Source: CAYMKL01 sp964390805
GTDB lineage: Bacteria > Chloroflexota > Anaerolineae > VGOG01
Length of the DNA stretch: 31,640 nucleotides
NCBI GenBank assembly: GCA_964390805.1
Contig: CAYMKL010000082.1
Coordinates: 1 to 31,640 of the forward strand
Reading direction: 5' to 3'
The position numbers and the translations under genes are program-made. Positions within the stretch are counted from its first letter, which is position 1; every line of letters begins with the position of its first letter. Of the stretch, positions 15,043-22,674 are shown one piece after another. The notes below the pieces were generated by a model. That model made no database searches. It was not told where the DNA came from and saw nothing but the letters and a program-made list of their open reading frames with translations.

Positions 15043-16461
15043 ATGCTGACCCTTGCTGATTTGGTGGAGGGCCTCACTGGCCAGAGGTTACCTAACCTGG
15101 AACAGAAGCTGACCGATGCGGTCATAGACTCGCGCCAGTCGTGCCCCGGCAGCCTCTTCGTGGCTCTTAAGGGCGAGCGTGAAGACGGCCATGATTTCGT
15201 GGCCGATGCCTTCCGGCGTGGGGCGATAGCGGCTATCGTGGAGAAAGAACTGGATACTAGATATTGGATACTGGATATTAGACAGTCACCATTCCAATAT
15301 CCAATATCCAATATCCAATATCCAGTCTGTTTCATCGTCGAGGACAGCCTGAAAGCCCTGCAACGGGTGGCTGCTTACTGGCGTGGCAAGCACACTCCTC
15401 GCGTGGTGGGCGTCACCGGCAGCATAGGCAAGACTACTGCCAAGGAGATGATCGGCGGTGTTCTCTGCCAGCGTTTTCGCACCTTGAAAAGCAAGGGCAA
15501 CTACAACAGCGAGATTGGCCTGCCCTTGACGCTTTTGAAGCTGGAGCCGAGCCACCAGCGGGTCGTCCTGGAGATGGGCATGTATGACCTGGGGGAGATT
15601 GCGGAGCTTGCGGCCATCGCCCGTCCCCACATCGGGGTGGTCACCAACGTGGGCCCTTCCCACCTGGAGAGGCTGGGCACTATCGAGCGCATCGCCCAGG
15701 CCAAGACGGAGTTGGTGGAGGCCCTGCCCGACGACGGCGTGGCCATTCTCAACGGTGACGACCCCTGGGTGCGCCAGATGGCGGCCAAAACCAAAGCTGG
15801 GGTATTCTACTATGGTCTGGACCAAACCTGTGACCTGTGGGCCAACCAGATCGAGAGCCAGGGCCTGGAGGGTATCCGCTTCCGCTTCCATCATGGCCCT
15901 GAGACAATCTATGCCAAGGTGCCGGTGCTGGGGCGGCATAGCGTGCACACGGCTCTGGCCGCTGCTGCCGTGGGCTTGGTCGAAGGACAATCTTGGGAGG
16001 AGATCATAGATGGATTGCGAGGAGCGGCGCAACTGCGCCTGGTGGTGGTGCCCGGTCTGCGAGGTTCAACTATCCTGGACGACACCTACAACGCCAGCCC
16101 TGCCTCCACCATCGCCGCCCTCAACCTGGTTGAGGAACTGGATGGACGGAAGATCGCCGTGCTGGGTGACATGCTGGAACTGGGGGCCTACGAAGAAGAA
16201 GGACATCGAAAGGTGGGTCGCCGGGCCCTGGATGTGGTGGCTGTACTCATCACCGTGGGAGAGCGTGGACGACTCATCGCTGAGGCAGCTCTGGCCTGGG
16301 GCATGGAAGCAGAAAAGGTCATCATAGAGGCAGACAACGAGAGAGTCATCGCCCGCCTGTGCGAAATCGTCGCTCCTGGTGACATAATACTGGTTAAAGG
16401 CTCTCGCGGCATGAAAATGGAAGAGATTGTCGCCGCGTTAGCAATACCCAATATCCAATAA
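15043..16461 (+). CDS. murF: UDP-MurNAc-tripeptide--D-Ala-D-Ala ligase MurF
   Basis: MurF adds D-Ala-D-Ala to the nucleotide-linked tripeptide with ATP. The 472-residue protein has the Mur ligase ATP loop VVGVTGSIGKTTAKEM, the NYNSEIGLPLTLL motif, the metal/substrate region around NVGPSHLERLG, and the C-terminal domain beginning with DDTYNASPAS. Residues about 70-95 (including RYWILDI and YPISNIQYP) are not Mur-like: they are encoded by a 76-base inverted repeat, read in frame, in a loop of the N-terminal domain. The last residues (PNIQ) and the stop also come from a repeat copy. NYNSEIG with DDTYNASP distinguishes it from MurE, so it is not a displaced MurE. Confidence 0.93.
   Translation: MLTLADLVEGLTGQRLPNLEQKLTDAVIDSRQSCPGSLFVALKGEREDGHDFVADAFRRGAIAAIVEKELDTRYWILDIRQSPFQYPISNIQYPVCFIVEDSLKALQRVAAYWRGKHTPRVVGVTGSIGKTTAKEMIGGVLCQRFRTLKSKGNYNSEIGLPLTLLKLEPSHQRVVLEMGMYDLGEIAELAAIARPHIGVVTNVGPSHLERLGTIERIAQAKTELVEALPDDGVAILNGDDPWVRQMAAKTKAGVFYYGLDQTCDLWANQIESQGLEGIRFRFHHGPETIYAKVPVLGRHSVHTALAAAAVGLVEGQSWEEIIDGLRGAAQLRLVVVPGLRGSTILDDTYNASPASTIAALNLVEELDGRKIAVLGDMLELGAYEEEGHRKVGRRALDVVAVLITVGERGRLIAEAALAWGMEAEKVIIEADNERVIARLCEIVAPGDIILVKGSRGMKMEEIVAALAIPNIQ
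15250..15325. repeat. CCAATATC-type inverted repeat within murF
   Basis: Arms of 30 bases (15250-15279 and 15296-15325) pair at 27 positions around a 16-base loop. The right arm is four tandem copies of an 8-base unit CCAATATC; the left arm is its inverted counterpart. The element leaves the murF frame open. Confidence 0.85.
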
Positions 16462-16487
16462 CCAATCGAGATTGGATATTGGATATT
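16450..16487. repeat. CCAATATC-type inverted repeat at the end of murF
   Basis: Arms of 17 bases (16450-16466 and 16471-16487) match at 16 positions with a 4-base loop. The left arm supplies the murF stop codon TAA (16459-16461). A direct repeat of ATATTTGAGCTTTG follows, up to about 16510. It could fold as a hairpin in the murF-mraY mRNA. Confidence 0.8.
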
Positions 16488-16520
16488 TGAGCTTTGATAT
16501 TTGAGCTTTGGATTTGACAC

Positions 16521-17591
16521 ATGGCTTATGCATTGGCTCTGGGCGCCTTTTCTTTCTTGTTTGCCGTTATCTGGGGTAGGCCGCTGATCGCCTACTTGAG
16601 GCGTCACCGCATCGGCAAACAGATCCGGTTCGATGGCCCCAGTTCCCACCAAACGAAAACTGGTACGCCGACCATGGGGGGGCTGATGATTTTGATACCT
16701 GCCTTTCTCATCGTCTTAGCTGCGGGCTTCGCTGAATTACTGGCCGGCACTTCCTTTGGCCAGGCGCTGCTGGACAGGCTGGGCGTGGCACGAGCCGTTT
16801 TTCTCGGCCGTTCAATTCTGGTGCCGCTGGGGGTTATGCTCGGTTTTGGTTTGTTGGGAGGACTCGACGACTGGGCCGGGGTGCGAGGTCACCGCAACGG
16901 CGAAGGGCTCCTGGGCCGTTGGAAGTTCATCATCCAGTTAGCGTTGGCCATAATCGCAGCCCTCGTCCTCCACTTTGGCCCTCCCGATCTTCATAGCGTA
17001 GCTATCCCAGGGATAGCCGAAAAAGTGGACATCGGGCTTTTGTGGTTGCCCATCGCCGTATTCTTCATCGTCGGTTACTCCAACGCCGTCAATTTGACCG
17101 ATGGGCTGGATGGCCTGGCTGGTTCCATTGCTGCCCTCTGCTTTCTCTGCTACGGCATCATCGCCTACCTGCAGGATCAGGGCTGGTTGCTGGCCTTTTG
17201 CTTCACTATGGTCGGGGCAACCCTGGCCTTCCTGTGGTACAATGCCTATCCCGCCGATTTGTTCATGGGCAACGTGGGGTCGGAGGCGCTAGGTGCGACC
17301 CTGGCTGTGGTGGCTCTGATGACCGGGCAGTGGCTGCTCCTGCCCATTATCAGTGGCGTTTTCGTGGCTGAGACGTTATCGGTCATACTGCAGGTGGTCT
17401 ATTTCAAATTCACCAGGATCAGGTACGGCCAGGGCCGGCGCATCTTCAAGATGACGCCCTTGCACCATCACTTCGAGCTCTTGGGCTGGTCCGAACCGCA
17501 GGTGACGCAAAGGTTCTGGCTAATGGCCATCCTGGCGGCCATGCTGGGCGTAGCCCTCGCGCTGTGGGGCAACCCACCACCGGCGATGTAG
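16521..17591 (+). CDS. mraY: Phospho-MurNAc-pentapeptide transferase MraY
   Basis: MraY moves phospho-MurNAc-pentapeptide from UDP to undecaprenyl phosphate, making lipid I in the inner membrane. The 356-residue polytopic protein shows the family motifs GTPTMGGLMIL, the catalytic/metal loop NAVNLTDGLDGLAGS, and the LHHHFELLGWSE motif near the C-terminus, with about ten hydrophobic segments. The ATG at 16521 fits the expected N-terminus, although no clear ribosome site precedes it (the upstream sequence is repeat-derived). Confidence 0.95.
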   Translation: MAYALALGAFSFLFAVIWGRPLIAYLRRHRIGKQIRFDGPSSHQTKTGTPTMGGLMILIPAFLIVLAAGFAELLAGTSFGQALLDRLGVARAVFLGRSILVPLGVMLGFGLLGGLDDWAGVRGHRNGEGLLGRWKFIIQLALAIIAALVLHFGPPDLHSVAIPGIAEKVDIGLLWLPIAVFFIVGYSNAVNLTDGLDGLAGSIAALCFLCYGIIAYLQDQGWLLAFCFTMVGATLAFLWYNAYPADLFMGNVGSEALGATLAVVALMTGQWLLLPIISGVFVAETLSVILQVVYFKFTRIRYGQGRRIFKMTPLHHHFELLGWSEPQVTQRFWLMAILAAMLGVALALWGNPPPAM

Positions 17592-17630
17592 TCAAGGGAG
17601 CAAGAGACAGGATGCAAGAGGCAAGAAACA

Positions 17631-19055
17631 ATGGAGCAAAGTCCACTAGACTCCATAGTCCAAAGTCCGTTGAATTCTGTAGTCCGTTGTTCCATCATCG
17701 GACTGGCGCGGGAGGGGACGGCCCTGGCCAGATTCCTGGCCGAGCGAGGGGTCGAGGTTACGGTTAGCGATCTCAAAAACGAGGAGGAGCTACAGGAAAA
17801 CATTGCAAAGCTAAAAGGATTGCCCATCCGCTTTGTGCTCGGTGATCACCCAGGGGAGGTGTTGGACCAGACCGATGTCCTTTTCCTCAGCCCCGGCGTG
17901 CCACTGGAGGCACCCATCGTCGTAGAGGCCAAGAGGCGGGGCATCCCCATCAGCAGCGAGACCAGGCTATTCACTCAACTGTGTCCCGCGCTCATCATCG
18001 GCATCACCGGCTCCAGCGGCAAGACGACCACCGTGAGTCTGGTGGGGCAGATGATGAAGGCCAGTGGCTTCCGCACCTGGGTAGGGGGGAACATCGGCCG
18101 GCCCCTCATTAGATACCTGGAGGAGATCGAGCCGACCGACAAAGTAGTGATGGAGCTGTCGAGCTTCCAACTGGAGATCATGGCGTGGAGTCCGCCCATT
18201 GCTGCCATCCTCAACATCACACCCAACCACCTGGATCGCCACCCCTCCATGGAAGCCTACATCGAGGCCAAATTCAACATCCTGCGCTTTCAGCGGCCAG
18301 GGGATGTAGCCATCTTAGGCTACGACCTAATATCTAATCTCCAATATCTAATATCCAATCTTCAGTCTCGAATCCTGACTTTCAGCTTAAACGAGGAGGT
18401 AGAACAAGGAGCATTTCTGCGGGATGGCAAAGCGCCAGCCATCATCCTGAGGTTGGGGGATAGGGAACAGCGGATTTGCTCCGCAGATGAGATCAAGCTC
18501 CTGGGGCGACACAACCTGGAAAACGTCCTGGCTGCCTGCGCCATAGCTGGGGTGGCAGGAGCCTCTCGGCAGGCCATAGCAAATGTGGCCACTACTTTCG
18601 AAGGGGTAGAACATCGCCTGGAGCTGGTGCGAGAGATGGGCGAAGCCCCAGCCGTGCGCTATTACAATGATTCCATCGCCACCTCGCCGGAGCGCACCAT
18701 TGCTGCCTTGCGATCCTTCGATCAACCCATCGTCCTCCTGGCCGGGGGACGCGATAAGCATCTGCCCTGGGATGAGATGGCGCGACTTACGTTGCAGAAA
18801 GCGCGGCGCTTGATCCTGTTTGGGGAGGCGGCCCCGATCATTGAGGAAGCTATACGGGTTTCGGGTTCTGGGTTTCGAGTTTCGAGGGATTTCATCCATC
18901 GTTGTCAAACGCTGGATGAAGCGGTTGAGATGGCGGCGCGGGAGGCGCAGCCTGGCGACGTGGTGTTGCTTTCGCCGGGCGGCACCAGTTTCGATGCCTT
19001 CAGTGACTTCGTCGAGCGAGGCGAGCGGTTCCGCGAGCTCGTGAGAGCACTTTGA
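17631..19055 (+). CDS. murD: UDP-MurNAc-L-Ala--D-Glu ligase MurD
   Basis: MurD adds D-glutamate to UDP-MurNAc-L-Ala. The 474-residue protein has the N-terminal nucleotide fold (SIIGLAREGTALARFLAERG), the ATP loop ITGSSGKTTTVSL, NITPNHLDRH and the C-terminal YNDSIATSPERTIAAL. It is slightly longer than usual (about 450) because three parts derive from repeats: residues about 3-20 (QSPLDSIVQSPLNSVV), about 232-246 (LISNLQYLISNLQS) and about 409-420 (VSGSGFRVSR). The start at 17631 has only a weak ribosome site and falls in a repeat-rich stretch, so the true start could be elsewhere. It follows mraY by 39 bases. Confidence 0.92.
   Translation: MEQSPLDSIVQSPLNSVVRCSIIGLAREGTALARFLAERGVEVTVSDLKNEEELQENIAKLKGLPIRFVLGDHPGEVLDQTDVLFLSPGVPLEAPIVVEAKRRGIPISSETRLFTQLCPALIIGITGSSGKTTTVSLVGQMMKASGFRTWVGGNIGRPLIRYLEEIEPTDKVVMELSSFQLEIMAWSPPIAAILNITPNHLDRHPSMEAYIEAKFNILRFQRPGDVAILGYDLISNLQYLISNLQSRILTFSLNEEVEQGAFLRDGKAPAIILRLGDREQRICSADEIKLLGRHNLENVLAACAIAGVAGASRQAIANVATTFEGVEHRLELVREMGEAPAVRYYNDSIATSPERTIAALRSFDQPIVLLAGGRDKHLPWDEMARLTLQKARRLILFGEAAPIIEEAIRVSGSGFRVSRDFIHRCQTLDEAVEMAAREAQPGDVVLLSPGGTSFDAFSDFVERGERFRELVRAL
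17639..17690 (+). repeat. AGTCC-rich repeat at the 5' end of murD
   Basis: AGTCC recurs four times with similar spacers (for example CATAGTCCAAAGTCCGTTG). The stretch codes the odd N-terminus of MurD. A CAAGAG/GCAAGA purine repeat sits just upstream (17600-17630). Confidence 0.5.
18326..18367 (+). repeat. CCAATATC-type repeat inside murD
   Basis: Copies of TCTAATAT/CCAATATC read in frame as LISNLQYLISNLQS. It resembles one arm of the murF element, without the inverted arm. Confidence 0.65.
18856..18887 (+). repeat. GGGTTTCGAG-type repeat inside murD
   Basis: Tandem GGGTTTCG/GGGTTCTG/GGTTTCGAGTTTCGAG units read in frame as RVSGSGFRVSR in the C-terminal domain. Confidence 0.6.
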
Positions 19056-19071
19056 TCAACTTATCTTGAGG

Positions 19072-19154
19072 TGTCATTGCGAGGCGCGCTGTTTGCGCCG
19101 AAGCAATCTCCCCCACCGTCGCCAGGAGATTGCTTCGCTCCGCTCGCGATGACA
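19072..19154. repeat. 83-bp palindromic element between murD and ftsW
   Basis: TGTCATTGCGAG (19072-19083) and CTCGCGATGACA (19143-19154) form outer arms with one mismatch; GAAGCAATCTCC (19100-19111) and GGAGATTGCTTC (19125-19136) form perfect inner arms. This TGTCATTGCGAG/GAAGCAATCTC design is a dispersed repeat I know from several bacterial genomes. It ends seven bases before the ftsW ribosome site. Confidence 0.85.
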
Positions 19155-19175
19155 GATCATGGAGGGGAGGAAGAG

Positions 19176-20357
19176 ATGGCAGTATACAGCCGAGAATTTA
19201 CCAAGAGGATTGATTATCCGTTGATTATCGTCCTGGCCAGCTTGCTCCTCATCGGCCTGATGATGGTCTACAGCGCCAGTTTCAGCTTTGGCTACGCAGT
19301 ATTTGATCAGCCGACCCACTTCTTCGGTAGGCAGATCCTCTGGGCTCTTCTAGGCACGGCTGGCATGATCGTGATGATGAGTATTGATTATCACATCTGG
19401 CGACGTTTTTCTGTTCCACTGATGGCCGGCACTTTACTCCTGTTGATACTCCTCCTGATCGTGGGCAAAGAGAGATTGGGCTCTGTGCGTTTCTTCTTTG
19501 GGGGATCGGTGCAGCCCAGCGAGCTGTGCAAGCTGATCATCATCATCTACGTCGCCGACTGGCTTTCGTCCAAAGAGGAGAGACTCCGTATGGTGACCTA
19601 TGGCCTCATTCCCTTTGCCATTCTCATCGGAGTGGTGGCGGGCCTGATCGTGATGCAGCCCGATTTCAGCACCGCCATCCTCATTGTGGTCACGGCTATA
19701 GCCATGTTTTTTATCGCCGGCGCCGACCTCCTTCAATTGGCTATTGGCTTCATATTTGGAGGGGTCACTTTTGCCGTCTTGATCCGCCGATCATTACATG
19801 CGGTGGAAAGAATCAATACCTATCTGGCATCGCTTTTTGGTGGTGAAGTGAACTATCATGTTCAACAGAACCTGTCTGCGCTGAAAGAGGGGGGGTTATT
19901 CGGCGTCGGCCTGGGGAACGGGTACTTCAAACTGCAGGGCAGCATTCTGCCGCTGGCCCACAATGACAGTATCTTTGCCGTGCTTGGCGAGGAGTTGGGT
20001 TTGATTGGCTGCCTGTTGGTGGTGGGGCTCTTTGCAGCCCTGGCCTATCGAGGCTTCCAGATATCTCTGGAGGCCACTGATGATTTCGGCACCGTTCTAG
20101 CTGCGGGCCTGACCTGCTGGCTGATCTTTCAAGCTTTGATTAACATAGCTGTGACTACCAACACCTTGCCCTTCACGGGCATACCCTTGCCCTTCGTTAG
20201 TTATGGCGGCTCCTCCTTGGCTGTTTCCATGACCGGTGTCGGCTTGCTCCTGGGCATCTCCAGAGGTAACTTGGAGGAAAGGTCGGAGGAGAGTGCGCGT
20301 TATGATTTCGGGCGGCGGGACGGGCGGCCACGTATATCCAATTCTCGCCGTCGTTGA
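19176..20357 (+). CDS. ftsW: Septal peptidoglycan polymerase FtsW (SEDS family)
   Basis: FtsW polymerises glycan strands from lipid II together with FtsI. The 393-residue polytopic protein has SEDS motifs MVYSASFSF near TM1, QPDFSTAILIVVTA, the ALKEGGLFGVGLGNG loop, and the C-terminal GIPLPFVSYGGSSL. The start at 19176 follows a strong GGAGGGGAGGAAGAG; an open frame from 19071 would translate the palindromic repeat and is rejected. Its C-terminus overlaps murG by 65 bases, an unusually long overlap. RodA is the alternative SEDS protein, but the place between murD and murG argues for FtsW. Confidence 0.93.
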   Translation: MAVYSREFTKRIDYPLIIVLASLLLIGLMMVYSASFSFGYAVFDQPTHFFGRQILWALLGTAGMIVMMSIDYHIWRRFSVPLMAGTLLLLILLLIVGKERLGSVRFFFGGSVQPSELCKLIIIIYVADWLSSKEERLRMVTYGLIPFAILIGVVAGLIVMQPDFSTAILIVVTAIAMFFIAGADLLQLAIGFIFGGVTFAVLIRRSLHAVERINTYLASLFGGEVNYHVQQNLSALKEGGLFGVGLGNGYFKLQGSILPLAHNDSIFAVLGEELGLIGCLLVVGLFAALAYRGFQISLEATDDFGTVLAAGLTCWLIFQALINIAVTTNTLPFTGIPLPFVSYGGSSLAVSMTGVGLLLGISRGNLEERSEESARYDFGRRDGRPRISNSRRR

Positions 20358-21453
20358 AGCTTTTTCCAACCTCCAATCCTTCGCCTACGCTCAGGACAGG
20401 CTTCCAACTTCCAGCTTCTTATATGTGGGCAGCCGGGGTGGGGTGGAGGAGGCGATCGTCAGCCGATTTGCGCAAAATGAGGGGTTGCCCTTCGCCGCCA
20501 TCTCGGCTGGGGGCTTGCGCGGCCTGGCGCCCTGGACTGTAGCCAGGAATATCTTCAAAATGGTGGGAGGCTTCGTGCAATCGCTGGGCATCGTGCGCGA
20601 TTTCTCTCCCGACGTAGTCCTGGTCACAGGAGGATACGTGTGCGTGCCCGTGGCTACAGCCGCCTGGCTTCGTCGAGTGCCTCTCCTGGTGTTGCTGCCC
20701 GACCTGGAGCCGGGCCTGGCCGTCCGCGCCTTGAGCCGCCTGGCGACGCGAGTTGCGGTCTCTTTTCCGGAGGTGGCAAGGTACTTCGACCAAAGTAAAG
20801 TCGTAACGGCGGGATACCCGGTGCGGGCTGAGTTCTTCGCCGCCGACAGGGCCGAGGCCAGAAAAGCTCTTGGCCTGGAGGAAGGCCTGAAGACCATCAC
20901 TGTTTTTGGCGGCAGCCGCGGTGCGCATAGCATAAACCTGGCCTTGAGCCAGTGCCTGGAGCGCCTGCTAGGGCTCGCGCCCGTTTGCCAGGTGATCCAC
21001 GTCTGTGGCCTTATGGACGCCGAGTGGGTGATGGAGAACAGGGCCCAGTTGCCCGATAAGTTGCGAAACCGCTATCGAGTGTATTCCTATTTGCACGAGG
21101 AGATGCCCAGCGCTTTGGCTGCGGCGGACCTGGCGGTGGCCAGGGCTGGGGCGGCGACGCTGGGGGAGTTTCCGGCTCTGGGCTTGCCCAGCATCTTGGT
21201 TCCCTACCCTTATGCTGGCCAGCATCAGGAACTCAACGCCGATTACCTGGTCAGTCGGCGCGCTGCGGTGAAGGTCACCGACGCTGAGCTGGGGGAGAAG
21301 CTGTTACCCACTATCTTGGAGATCCTTGGCGACGGGGAAGCCCTGGCCGGGATGGGCGAGCGGGCGCGGGCGTTGGCCAGGCCGGACGCGGCTCAGCGCA
21401 TTGCGGAGGAGATCGAGCGACTGGGCAGAGCGCGGTTGTTGCAAAGGGATTGA
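20293..21453 (+). CDS. murG: UDP-GlcNAc transferase MurG
   Basis: MurG adds GlcNAc to lipid I, producing lipid II at the inner face of the membrane. The 386-residue GT-B protein has the N-terminal loop ISGGGTGGHVYPILAV, the second loop GGSRGAHSINLAL, and the donor site RAGAATLGEFPALGLPSILVPYP followed by GQHQELNADYL. The GTG at 20293 gives the expected M-R-V-x-I-S-G-G-G start and follows GGAGGA. Residues about 25-43 (FSNLQSFAYAQDRLPTSSF) are repeat-derived and lengthen the first helix-strand connection compared with normal MurG. Confidence 0.94.
   Translation: MRVMISGGGTGGHVYPILAVVEAFSNLQSFAYAQDRLPTSSFLYVGSRGGVEEAIVSRFAQNEGLPFAAISAGGLRGLAPWTVARNIFKMVGGFVQSLGIVRDFSPDVVLVTGGYVCVPVATAAWLRRVPLLVLLPDLEPGLAVRALSRLATRVAVSFPEVARYFDQSKVVTAGYPVRAEFFAADRAEARKALGLEEGLKTITVFGGSRGAHSINLALSQCLERLLGLAPVCQVIHVCGLMDAEWVMENRAQLPDKLRNRYRVYSYLHEEMPSALAAADLAVARAGAATLGEFPALGLPSILVPYPYAGQHQELNADYLVSRRAAVKVTDAELGEKLLPTILEILGDGEALAGMGERARALARPDAAQRIAEEIERLGRARLLQRD
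20378..20397 (-). repeat. Inverted copy of the CCTGAGC-NNNN-CGAAGG repeat inside murG
   Basis: CCTTCGCCTACGCTCAGGAC is read in frame as SFAYAQD. It is flanked by CCAACCTCCAA and CCAACTTCCAG, which look like further short-repeat sequence. Confidence 0.65.
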
Positions 21454-21463
21454 AGGGTTCGCG

Positions 21464-22081
21464 ATGGACTTGAGCTATCTCCAGGTTCTGGTGGCGGGCG
21501 GCTTTGTATTTGGTCTGATGGGTTTCCTGCGCGGCGTGGCGCGAGAAATCATCACCGCTATAGGCATCATCACTGCTTATGTCTTCATTAAGTGGGGCGA
21601 ATCGTTCCTTGTGCGTTGGACAAACAAGTTTCATAAACTGGTCGTTTTCGCTCTCAAAGGGGGGCTAACAGCCGATGACCCTACTGCCATCTGGCCTCAA
21701 GTGGCGAATCTTCCACCTCTGATCGAATCCGATGGCGAGAAGCTGCTCTTCAGACTGGTTGTCTTTGTCTCATTGGTCATCATAGCCTACATCGTGGGCA
21801 ATAGAGTCCTTTCCTCCCGTACGGATACTTTTGGACCTCTGGCAATCTATCCCGATATACCTCTTCTGTCGAGATTTCTGGGGCTGGCGACGGGGTTGAT
21901 GGAAGGCTATTTGATCGCCTATTTCGTGATCCCTGAGATCTTTCCCAAGGCGGAGACGGTCGTGAAGTTGCCCACTGGGACCGTTACCGTGTTTCTAGGC
22001 CAGTACGTGGCCCTGGTGCTTGTTGGGTTCCTGGCCGTACTGATCGCCTTTGGCCTGCGGAGCGCGTCCCTAAAAAAGTAG
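21464..22081 (+). CDS. CvpA-like multi-pass membrane protein (first of two)
   Basis: The 205-residue protein has about four hydrophobic segments and the motif FGLMGFLRGVAREIITAIGI close to the N-terminus, which resembles the G-x-x-R-G-x-x-R/K-E-x motif of the CvpA family. The exact function of such proteins is unclear. The ATG at 21464 starts 10 bases after the murG stop; a longer frame from 21326 lies inside murG and is rejected. A related gene follows after 12 bases. Family assignment is tentative. Confidence 0.65.
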   Translation: MDLSYLQVLVAGGFVFGLMGFLRGVAREIITAIGIITAYVFIKWGESFLVRWTNKFHKLVVFALKGGLTADDPTAIWPQVANLPPLIESDGEKLLFRLVVFVSLVIIAYIVGNRVLSSRTDTFGPLAIYPDIPLLSRFLGLATGLMEGYLIAYFVIPEIFPKAETVVKLPTGTVTVFLGQYVALVLVGFLAVLIAFGLRSASLKK

Positions 22082-22093
22082 GAGGTTGCGTAG

Positions 22094-22672
22094 TTGGAGC
22101 CGGTAGAGGTATTGTGGATCGCCATCTTTCTCCTGTTCGGGGCTATCGGCCTGGTGCGAGGCTTTCTTAAGGAACTGGGGGTTACGACCGCCATCTTCGT
22201 GGCCATCTACATCATCTCCCAGTGGCTGGAGAAGCGACAAGTAACGGATAAGGCGCTGGGCAAGGTTGTTGAGGTTGCGCCGGGGGCTTTAGGTGCTTTT
22301 GCTACCGACGATCCCAGGAGTGCCTTGATTAGGTGCATGCTGTACATCCTAATAATGGTATTCATGGTCTTCATCTCCTACCATGGGGAGACTCTCACCT
22401 TCGGTGGCTCTCCCCCCAAGGGGACGGCGGGTGTTCTCTTTAACCTGATGATAGGCTTACTAAATGGATATCTAGTCGTATGCACCATCTGGTATTATCT
22501 GGACAAGTACAACTATCCCACCCGGCTGTTGGGGCTTTACCAGGAACCTTTGAGTCCTCTCGCCCAGTTCTTAAGTGGTTTGCTCTTTTTCAATTGGATA
22601 CCGTCCAACCTACTGGAACCGGTTCTGATCTCTTTCATTTTCTTTCTGATTATCATGCGGGTCGCTAGGTAG
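22094..22672 (+). CDS. CvpA-like multi-pass membrane protein (second of two)
   Basis: The 192-residue protein has about four membrane segments and an N-terminal LFGAIGLVRGFLKELGVT motif like that of its neighbour, which suggests an old duplication, although overall similarity is low. The start is a TTG at 22094 with AGGAGG nine bases upstream. It ends two bases before murC. Such genes are not normal dcw members; tight spacing implies co-transcription with murG and murC. Confidence 0.65.
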   Translation: MEPVEVLWIAIFLLFGAIGLVRGFLKELGVTTAIFVAIYIISQWLEKRQVTDKALGKVVEVAPGALGAFATDDPRSALIRCMLYILIMVFMVFISYHGETLTFGGSPPKGTAGVLFNLMIGLLNGYLVVCTIWYYLDKYNYPTRLLGLYQEPLSPLAQFLSGLLFFNWIPSNLLEPVLISFIFFLIIMRVAR

Positions 22673-22674
22673 GG

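Noticed and set aside
15296..15325. Tandem CCAATATC units as a possible CRISPR or minisatellite array
   Set aside because: The units are 8 bases with no spacers, the stretch is one arm of an inverted repeat, and it is read in frame within murF.
19071..19175. N-terminal extension of FtsW from an upstream start
   Set aside because: It would translate the palindromic repeat, and a strong ribosome site precedes the ATG at 19176.
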